Source of the DNA: Chlamydiota bacterium
Lineage (GTDB): Bacteria; Chlamydiota; Chlamydiia; Chlamydiales; VGMA01
Length of the DNA stretch: 11,453 bases
Direction of reading: 5' to 3'
Assembly: GCA_016866575.1 (NCBI GenBank)
Contig: VGMA01000049.1
Coordinates: forward strand, 1 to 11,453
Shown here one piece after another: positions 6,457 to 11,453 of the stretch. The translations under genes were made by a program, and so were the position numbers. The notes beneath the pieces were generated by a model that was not told the DNA's origin, did not search any database, and was given only the letters and a program-made list of their open reading frames with translations. Position 1 is the stretch's first letter. Each line of letters opens with the position of its first letter.

Positions 6457-7301
6457 GATGGTTCTCTCCTGCTAAGGTGAACATCTTTTTTCGCACTCTT
6501 GCGAAAAGGGGGGATGGCTATCATGAGATAGCCTCCCTCTATATTGCCTTAGATTTTGGCGATTACCTAGACATTGAATTTTCTGATCAAGATCAATTTA
6601 CATCCAACCATCCTCGCTTAAAACAAGATTCAACGAATCTCGTCATTCGCGCTTTGGATCTATTTAGAGATCGACTCGGCAATCATGCACCCGTTAAAAT
6701 CCATCTAGATAAACAGATTCCTTTTGAATCTGGCTTAGGTGGCGGCAGTTCGAATGCGGCAACGACTCTTTTTGGATTAAATAGTCTCTTTGGCAACCCT
6801 TTTTCTATCGATGAGCTTCGACGTATGGGCGCTTTACTGGGCTCAGATGTTGCCTTCTTTTTCTCTTCAGGAGCTGCATATTGCACAGGAAGAGGGGATG
6901 TGGTTGAGAATGTACATTTCACAAGCAGCGAGACATTTTGGGTAGCTTTACCTCATCTTATGGCATGTTCTACTGCTAAAATTTACAGCATTTGCAAGGA
7001 AAACGAGATGAGTAGCAAAGATCCTCGCGATTTACTTGAAGATGCTTTATCGAATACGCTAGAGCCTGTAAATGATTTGATGCCCGCAGCTTTTCGATTG
7101 AATCCACTTTTAGAAGTGGTCTATAAGGATCTTAAAAAAGTCTTTTCCCAGGTAATCATGACCGGTAGCGGCAGCGCGTTTTGGGCAAAACATAAAAGGT
7201 CGCAAGATCTTCCTGAAAGTTGCATGTTCATTGCATGTGAACAGATCAAAAAAGATCAAGATGGTTGGTATAGCCCCTCGATTAAAACCTATTTAGTTTG
7301 A
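6453..7301 (+). CDS. ispE: 4-diphosphocytidyl-2-C-methyl-D-erythritol kinase
   Basis: This 282-residue GHMP-family kinase uses ATP to phosphorylate CDP-methylerythritol in the non-mevalonate isoprenoid pathway. Motif 1 is SPAKVNIFFR with K8. The GHMP glycine-rich loop GLGGGSSNAA spans 94-103, the catalytic base is D132 in GSDVAFFF, and the C-terminal GHMP motif is MTGSGSAFWA (236-245). The length equals that of the E. coli enzyme. It overlaps rplI by four bases (ATGA), so it is translated as the last gene of the ribosomal operon. Chlamydia shows the same rplI-ispE junction. Confidence 0.96.
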   Translation: MRWFSPAKVNIFFRTLAKRGDGYHEIASLYIALDFGDYLDIEFSDQDQFTSNHPRLKQDSTNLVIRALDLFRDRLGNHAPVKIHLDKQIPFESGLGGGSSNAATTLFGLNSLFGNPFSIDELRRMGALLGSDVAFFFSSGAAYCTGRGDVVENVHFTSSETFWVALPHLMACSTAKIYSICKENEMSSKDPRDLLEDALSNTLEPVNDLMPAAFRLNPLLEVVYKDLKKVFSQVIMTGSGSAFWAKHKRSQDLPESCMFIACEQIKKDQDGWYSPSIKTYLV

Positions 7302-7317
7302 TCAGAGTATGATCAAA
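7297..7317 (+). terminator. Stem-loop at the ispE stop codon
   Basis: A perfect 8-bp inverted repeat (TTTGATCA/TGATCAAA) with a 5-base loop spans the ispE stop codon. No T tract follows on the plus strand, so it may stabilise the transcript end rather than terminate it. Confidence 0.35.
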
Positions 7318-7352
7318 AATGAAAAAGGGGTTTTACAAACAATCACTAAAAA

Positions 7353-7382
7353 AGTACTCTCCACTTAAGATACTAGACTTTT
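7353..7382 (+). terminator. Weak terminator-like hairpin between ispE and hldD
   Basis: AGTA-c-TCT (7353-7360) pairs with AGA-TACT (7368-7374) around a 7-base loop. Four T residues follow at 7379-7382, flanked by A-runs on the other side. The stem is AT-rich. If real it ends the rplY-ispE operon. The rest of the 194-base gap shows only a lone TATACT -10-like box at 7464-7469, possibly for hldD. Confidence 0.3.
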
Positions 7383-7495
7383 AAAAAGATCAGTCGCTTT
7401 GTAGATTTGAAGATCTGTAATCAAGGTATGAGTTTGATCTGGATCTTTGAATACTATCTTGTATATACTGAAGCTTATCATCGGAGATATTCGCT

Positions 7496-8512
7496 ATGAA
7501 AAGTTTGTACAAAGACCAATTTATATTAGTTACCGGAGCATTAGGATTTATCGGCTCTTGTGTTGTAAGACATTTCAACAACAAAGGATATAAAAATCTT
7601 GTCTTAGTTGATGATTTCGATGCAGCAGGCAAATGGAAAAATCTACGCCAAAAAGGTTTTATCGAGTGCATTTCTTCGAGAGAGTTAAAAGGCTGGCTTG
7701 AAGGTAGAGAGAGCGATCTAGAGGGTATTCTTCATCTAGGGGCAACAAGCGATACGACAGAGCTTAGCGGCGCCCATTTTTACGAAAACAATTACCGCTT
7801 TTCGATCATGCTCGCAGAATTTGCTCTAAAAAATTCCATCCCTTTTATCGCAGCCTCATCTGCTGCAACCTATGGCGATGGTCTTAGAGGGTTTAGTGAT
7901 GACCATGAAGGGTTAATTGGTCTGATGCCTATGAACATTTACGGCTTTTCTAAGCACATGTTTGATTTATGGGCGCTACAACAAAACGTCCTAGATCAAA
8001 TCGTATGCTTGAAATATTTCAATGTTTTTGGACCAAATGAGTATCATAAAGGCAAAATGGCTTCGATGGTCTACCATGGCTACAATCAAATCAAAGAAAA
8101 AGGATATGTTGAGCTCTTTAAATCTACATCCTCGGCTTACAAAGATGGTGAGCAGATGCGAGATTTTATCTATGTTAAAGATGTGGTGGAGATGACTGTT
8201 GAGTTTTTGACAAATGGTCTTAAAGGTGTATACAACATCGGCACATCGAAACCTGTAAGCTGGAATCAGCTTATGCACTCTATTTTCAAAGCGATGAAAA
8301 TGGATCCTAAAATCCATTATGTTGATATGCCGGAATCGCTTAAGAAAAGCTACCAAAACTATACTGCAGCTGATATGACAAAATACCATGCTGCAAGAAA
8401 AAAAGAAGGTTTAAAACCTTGGCAATTCACACCGATTGAAAAATCTGTTGAAGATTATGTGTGCAATTATCTCGATAAAAGAGATCCAACAGGGGACTAT
8501 AGTAGATGGTAG
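7496..8512 (+). CDS. hldD: ADP-L-glycero-D-manno-heptose 6-epimerase
   Basis: This 338-residue extended short-chain dehydrogenase converts ADP-D-glycero- to ADP-L-glycero-manno-heptose, the donor for the lipopolysaccharide inner core. The NADP-binding loop is TGALGFIGS (13-21). HLGATSDTTE (80-89) is characteristic of HldD, as is the serine region AASSAATYG (119-127). The catalytic Y149-x3-K153 lies in YGFSKHMFD. K185 in NEYHKGKMAS matches the second catalytic lysine of E. coli HldD (K178). The segment QMRDFIYVKDV (220-230) is typical of this epimerase class. GGAG lies about 9 bases before the ATG. hldE begins inside its last codons (7-base overlap). Heptose genes are not part of the Chlamydiaceae pathway, so this unit points to an environmental lineage. 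Confidence 0.93.
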   Translation: MKSLYKDQFILVTGALGFIGSCVVRHFNNKGYKNLVLVDDFDAAGKWKNLRQKGFIECISSRELKGWLEGRESDLEGILHLGATSDTTELSGAHFYENNYRFSIMLAEFALKNSIPFIAASSAATYGDGLRGFSDDHEGLIGLMPMNIYGFSKHMFDLWALQQNVLDQIVCLKYFNVFGPNEYHKGKMASMVYHGYNQIKEKGYVELFKSTSSAYKDGEQMRDFIYVKDVVEMTVEFLTNGLKGVYNIGTSKPVSWNQLMHSIFKAMKMDPKIHYVDMPESLKKSYQNYTAADMTKYHAARKKEGLKPWQFTPIEKSVEDYVCNYLDKRDPTGDYSRW

Positions 8513-9771
8513 TTGGCGTGTTTGGACATCTTAAACCTATCAAAGCGCTTGTGATCGGCGATTTGATATTGGATGTCTACATTACTGGGAAAGCAGACAG
8601 GATTTCTCCGGAAGCTCCAGTGCCAGTTTTACTTGTGGAAAATCAGCATGCATTGCCTGGAGGTGCTGGCAACGTAGTATTGAATTTACAAGCTCTTGGA
8701 GCTGAAGTAACAGTATTTGGTCGATTGGGTGATGATGACAACGGCCAAGAGCTAAAAAAACTTTTTTTAGAAAAAGGGATCTCTACAGAAGGGATTTTCA
8801 TTCAAAAACAGTTTTGCACTACTACAAAAAAACGGGTGATAGCAGATTCGCAGCAGCTCATTCGAATCGATTTTGAGCAAAAAGTAGCAGTGACTGAGCA
8901 GATTGAAAAGGCTCTTTTAGATCTTTTTAAAGCTTCGATAGACTCGTTTGATATTGTAGCTATTTCTGATTATGGTAAAGGAGTTTTATCAGATCAGATT
9001 CTCACTGAAATCATCAAAGAGTGTAGATCTCGCTCAAAGCCTGTAATTGTAGATCCTAAAGGAAATGATTTTCAAAAATATAAAAACGCAACCATTATTA
9101 AGCCTAATTTGAAAGAGGCGTATGCTGCTGCTAAATGTTCTAAAGAAGTTTCGCTAGATGAAGTGGCTCAAAAACTTTTACAAGAAACACAAGCAGAAAT
9201 GCTTTTAATCACCCGCTCAGAACATGGAATGACTCTTTTTGATCAAAAAGGAGTTCGTAAGGATTTTCCTGTAACGCAAAAAGATGTCAAAGATGTCACA
9301 GGAGCCGGTGATACGGCATTAGCAATGTTGGCTTTTGCTTACGCTAATGATCTTACAATCGATGATGCTATTAGCTTGGCAAATATAGCTTCCGGTATCG
9401 CTATCGAAAAACTGGGCTGCGCGTCTGTTAAGCTTTCAGAAATCGCCAAGCGTCTTTTAGATCTGGACATGGAAGGGAAAATTTTTGATGAAAAATACCT
9501 CTTTGTTTTAAAAAGAGCCTTAGAAGAAAAACAGGTGGTTCTTCTCGATTTGCAAAATCATAATGAGATTACAGCTTCCTTATTTGAAAAAATTCAGAAT
9601 GTATCGATTTCTAAAGGTGATGCCAAATTGATCGTGTATATATCAAATAAAGCTGATTCAGCTTTTACATATGTACTCTCTTCGCTGCCTGATATTGATT
9701 TTATCGTTAGACAATCAGAGAGTCTAGCGAATCTATCTTCCATGATCCCTTTAGAAAAAATCTATTGTTAG
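8506..9771 (+). CDS. hldE: HldE-type heptose-7-phosphate kinase with degenerate C-terminal domain
   Basis: Residues 1 to about 318 form a PfkB-family kinase domain of the HldE type, which makes heptose 1,7-bisphosphate. Key segments are GDLILDVY (18-25), RISPEAPVPV (32-41), LPGGAGNVVLNL (50-61), SDYGKG (154-159), KPNLKEA (199-205), and the ATP/catalytic motif VTGAGDT (264-270) with D269. In two-domain HldE an adenylyltransferase domain of about 150 residues with a GxFDxLHxGH motif follows. Here only about 100 residues remain (about 322-421) and that motif is absent. Weak register with the normal domain persists in QVVLLDL, GDAKLIVYISN and LPDIDFIV, which suggests erosion rather than an unrelated tail. 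Kinase function is likely; nucleotidyl transfer is not. The ATG overlaps hldD by 7 bases. The gene could equally be called hldA-like. Confidence 0.88.
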   Translation: MVVGVFGHLKPIKALVIGDLILDVYITGKADRISPEAPVPVLLVENQHALPGGAGNVVLNLQALGAEVTVFGRLGDDDNGQELKKLFLEKGISTEGIFIQKQFCTTTKKRVIADSQQLIRIDFEQKVAVTEQIEKALLDLFKASIDSFDIVAISDYGKGVLSDQILTEIIKECRSRSKPVIVDPKGNDFQKYKNATIIKPNLKEAYAAAKCSKEVSLDEVAQKLLQETQAEMLLITRSEHGMTLFDQKGVRKDFPVTQKDVKDVTGAGDTALAMLAFAYANDLTIDDAISLANIASGIAIEKLGCASVKLSEIAKRLLDLDMEGKIFDEKYLFVLKRALEEKQVVLLDLQNHNEITASLFEKIQNVSISKGDAKLIVYISNKADSAFTYVLSSLPDIDFIVRQSESLANLSSMIPLEKIYC

Positions 9772-9784
9772 AGTAAAGATAAAA

Positions 9785-10327
9785 ATGAAAAGATTTTTTT
9801 TGTATTGTTTAGCAATGTGCTGTGGAACGTATGCGGTGCTGCGCTTTTTTATTCGCCAAACATTTTTTCGGCATAGAATTCCTAATTTTCAAGAGGTAGA
9901 TGAAAGAGTTTTGATGAGAGGGGGCAAACCTTCTGCAAAAGGTTTAAGAGAGCTTGCAACCAAAGGGATCAAAACAGTGATTGATCTAAGAAAAAGGCGT
10001 CTTTTAGTAAGAAATAAACCAAAGAGCATGTTCGCGTTTCATCTTCCTTTTTCGCCATATGAACTCAATGACCAAGTGGTAATCGATTTTCTAAAAATTT
10101 TAAGAAATCCACTTCATCACCCTGCATATGTGCACTGCTTCCATGGGGCAGATCGAACCGGAGCATTATGTGCAATCTATCGTATCGTTTGCCAAAATTG
10201 GGAAAAAGAAGCTGCAATAGCAGAGATGAAGCTCAAAGGTATGCATTGGTGGCATGCAAATTTGATCGATTATATCCGCAATCTCGATGTTCCTAGCATC
10301 AGAAAACAGATCAGTCTATTCTATTAA
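9785..10327 (+). CDS. Membrane-anchored dual-specificity/tyrosine-type phosphatase
   Basis: This 180-residue protein has an N-terminal hydrophobic segment (about 4-23, FFLYCLAMCCGTYAVLRFF) that looks like a single membrane anchor. A phosphatase domain of the DSP fold follows: RVLMRGGKPSAKGLREL (41-57), the strand GIKTVIDLR (61-69), and the P-loop HCFHGADRTG (117-126), which satisfies C118-x5-R124. The general acid may be D96, which is uncertain. Bacterial relatives with HCxHGxDRTG are annotated as protein tyrosine phosphatases, but lipid or sugar phosphate substrates are equally possible. It lies 13 bases after hldE, so it is probably cotranscribed with the heptose genes. The ribosome binding site is weak. 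A role in LPS precursor dephosphorylation would be speculative. Confidence 0.8.
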   Translation: MKRFFLYCLAMCCGTYAVLRFFIRQTFFRHRIPNFQEVDERVLMRGGKPSAKGLRELATKGIKTVIDLRKRRLLVRNKPKSMFAFHLPFSPYELNDQVVIDFLKILRNPLHHPAYVHCFHGADRTGALCAIYRIVCQNWEKEAAIAEMKLKGMHWWHANLIDYIRNLDVPSIRKQISLFY

Positions 10328-10418
10328 CCTCAGCTATTTAAGATAGAATCATCATACCTAGCAAGAAAAATAGCTAAATAGCCCCATTTTCTGAAAAAAT
10401 CACGTTTTTCCTAAACTT

Positions 10419-10439
10419 AACCAAACGTACTTTGGTTTT
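10419..10439 (+). terminator. Candidate intrinsic terminator of the hld unit
   Basis: AACCAAA (10419-10425) pairs with TTTGGTT (10431-10437) around a 5-base loop, and the T run continues for two more bases. The stem has only two G-C pairs, so it would be weak. Its position about 90 bases after the phosphatase gene suits the end of the hldD-hldE-phosphatase transcript. Confidence 0.4.
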
Positions 10440-10534
10440 AAAAGTCCCATAATTGCAACTACTAGAAAAGAGCAATTTAAGGCCTAAGAGGCGCTTATAG
10501 ATCTTTAAAATAAAGTATTTGATTTTATTTTACC

Positions 10535-10623
10535 GGCTAAGTCAGTAGTGAAGGTGTAGCTAAAGTGTTTCAAAATTTGATTAGTTCCAACTAGGAGCTG
10601 CAAATTTTTAGTCTGTCTTAGCC
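10535..10623 (+). ncRNA. Candidate structured RNA or long 5' leader element
   Basis: Three nested stems can form. The outer one joins 10535-10545 with 10613-10623 (10 of 11 pairs, including GGCTAAG/CTTAGCC). The middle one joins 10572-10579 with 10601-10608 (AAAATTTG/CAAATTTT). The apical one joins 10583-10588 with 10594-10599 (AGTTCC/GGAGCT, one G-T) with a 5-base loop. About 25 unpaired bases lie on the left side between the outer and middle stems. It matches no RNA family I recognise and could be part of the untranslated leader of the downstream repeat gene. Confidence 0.25.
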
Positions 10624-10719
10624 AAGAAGAGTTGAATACTAAGATGAGATTAGGATCGATCTCAAAGATGAGGATCCTTTAGCAGGAAACGGTTAAGTTT
10701 AGCACTACGAAAGGCCTAT

Positions 10720-11453
10720 ATGACAAATCCTATTCTACAATCTTTTCGTGATAATCTTGCTTTGATAGACTCTAATCGAGACAACAGAGAAAAATTACCA
10801 GTTATCTATCAGAAAATCAATGATTTGATTAAAGACAACCCGCAGTTGCTAAGAAATCTACATGAAAGCGACATTCAAAAACTTAATCAGGCTATACGGA
10901 AGATTGGCTACATGCAGCTAGAGAAAAAGGTGGTAGTAGAAATTGCCAAAACCTCTGCGATTTGGAATGGAGGGGATGTATGTCAAAACATTCAGAAGTA
11001 TGGAATTACTGACGAAAAAGCGCTTATAGAGATAGCAAAGATCGCAGCAGCTCGAGATGGATCACTCATATCTTTTTACATTCAGAATTATGGGATTACC
11101 GATCAAAGAGCTCTGATAGAAATAGCGAAGATCGCATCAGTTCAAAATAGAAATATAGTATCTCAATTTATTAAGAATTATGGAATCACCGACGAGGATG
11201 CGCTCATAGAGATAGCTAAGAGCGCAGCATATAAAGATGGAATGGTACTATCTTCAGGCATTCAGAATTACGGAATTACTAATCAAAGTGCGCTGATAGA
11301 GATAGCAAAGATTGCAGCAGCTCAAAATGGGTGGGGATTATCTGGAAATATTCAGAAGTATGGGATTACTGATCAAAAAGCGCTGATAGAGATAGCAAAG
11401 ATTGCAGCAGCTCAAAATGGAAGGGGATTATCTGGAAATATTCAGGAGTATGG
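10720..11453 (+). CDS. Tandem 30-residue helical repeat protein (3' end outside window)
   Basis: I do not recognise a named family. The first 244 codons are present. Residues 1-63 form a polar, probably helical N-terminal region without a signal peptide (MTNPILQSFRDNLALID). A degenerate first unit covers 64-93, then full units cover 94-123, 124-153, 154-183, 184-213 and 214-243, and a sixth begins at 244. The unit consensus begins Y-G-I-T-D-[EQ]-x-A-L-I-E-I-A-K-I-A-A and ends S-x-x-I-[QK]-[NK]. Each unit looks like two amphipathic helices, suggesting an alpha-solenoid used for protein binding. In an intracellular bacterium this could be a secreted effector or scaffold, which is only inference. 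The start at 10720 has AAAGG a few bases upstream. Confidence 0.8.
   Translation, partial: MTNPILQSFRDNLALIDSNRDNREKLPVIYQKINDLIKDNPQLLRNLHESDIQKLNQAIRKIGYMQLEKKVVVEIAKTSAIWNGGDVCQNIQKYGITDEKALIEIAKIAAARDGSLISFYIQNYGITDQRALIEIAKIASVQNRNIVSQFIKNYGITDEDALIEIAKSAAYKDGMVLSSGIQNYGITNQSALIEIAKIAAAQNGWGLSGNIQKYGITDQKALIEIAKIAAAQNGRGLSGNIQEY
10909..11453 (+). repeat. 90-bp in-frame tandem repeat array
   Basis: The repeat has an exact 90-bp period. The conserved TAT/TAC-GG tyrosine-glycine codons fall at 10999, 11089, 11179, 11269, 11359 and 11449. A diverged unit precedes at 10909-10998. The last two full units differ at only about 8 of 90 positions, whereas earlier ones are more diverged, which suggests that the array grew recently toward its 3' side. 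The array continues beyond the window. Confidence 0.95.

Larger units (their letters stand above)
10328..10719. other. Non-coding interval rich in inverted repeats
   Basis: No convincing gene lies in these 392 bases. They hold AGCTATTT/AAATAGCT (10332-10339 with 10368-10375; the nearby TAAATAGC at 10375-10382 can substitute), GAAAAA/TTTTTC (10393-10410), the terminator-like hairpin at 10419-10439, and AATTGC/GCAATT (10451-10456 with 10472-10477). A long nested fold spans 10535-10623. An AAGATGAG direct repeat occurs at 10641 and 10665. I could not identify a convincing promoter for the gene at 10720. Confidence 0.5.

Noticed and set aside
7991..8389. A 132-codon minus-strand frame opposite hldD.
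   Set aside because: It is opposite a fully supported epimerase gene, has no family resemblance and no ribosome binding site worth noting.
8506..9771. A frameshift in hldE that would hide the missing adenylyltransferase motif.
   Set aside because: The reading frame stays open to 9771, residual landmarks of the domain occur in the same frame, and the phosphatase gene starts 13 bases later, leaving no room for the missing part. An assembly deletion cannot be excluded from sequence alone.
10909..11453. Regular 90-bp repeats as a possible CRISPR array.
   Set aside because: The units are contiguous without unique spacers and keep an open reading frame in phase, so they are protein-coding tandem repeats.

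Overview
The window looks like a chromosomal segment of a member of the phylum Chlamydiae, most likely an environmental (non-Chlamydiaceae) lineage. Two things support this. The gene order glyQ(S)-pgsA-glgA, then rplY/ctc-pth-rpsF-rpsR-rplI-ispE, matches from memory the order of C. trachomatis CT796-CT804. The proteins themselves also carry family-diagnostic motifs. The presence of heptose genes (hldD, hldE) next to ispE argues against the Chlamydiaceae, whose lipooligosaccharide core contains only Kdo. I cannot name the genus from the sequence alone.

Layout. Positions 1-254 (minus) hold the 5' end of a glycyl-tRNA synthetase alpha region, diverging from pgsA (316-948, plus). pgsA converges on glgA (1017-2504, minus), with an 11-bp hairpin between them. 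Upstream of glgA on the same strand is a small unrecognised 87-residue gene (2554-2817). It diverges from a secreted C39-like cysteine peptidase (2904-3851, plus). A tRNA-Gln (anticodon TTG) lies at 3909-3980, followed by a strongly structured, possibly switching leader (3981-4157). This opens a tightly packed translation operon: rplY, pth, rpsF, rpsR, rplI and ispE (4158-7301), with ATG/stop overlaps at two junctions. After a short AT-rich gap comes a second unit: hldD, hldE and a membrane-anchored dual-specificity-type phosphatase (7496-10327). A 392-bp non-coding stretch with several inverted repeats follows. The window ends inside a gene (10720 onward) made of perfect-period 30-residue (90-bp) tandem repeats.

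How the genes work together. The left half combines housekeeping functions: tRNA-Gly charging, anionic phospholipid synthesis and glycogen synthesis. The central operon supplies ribosomal proteins, peptidyl-tRNA recycling and an isoprenoid kinase. The hld unit belongs to ADP-heptose synthesis for the lipopolysaccharide core. Its HldE keeps a complete kinase domain, but the C-terminal adenylyltransferase half appears shrunken and has lost its signature motif, so that step would have to be done elsewhere.

The least explained material is the repeat protein at the right edge, the decayed HldE C-terminus, the rplY leader, and the pair of non-housekeeping genes (87-residue protein and C39-like peptidase) sitting inside otherwise conserved chlamydial gene order.
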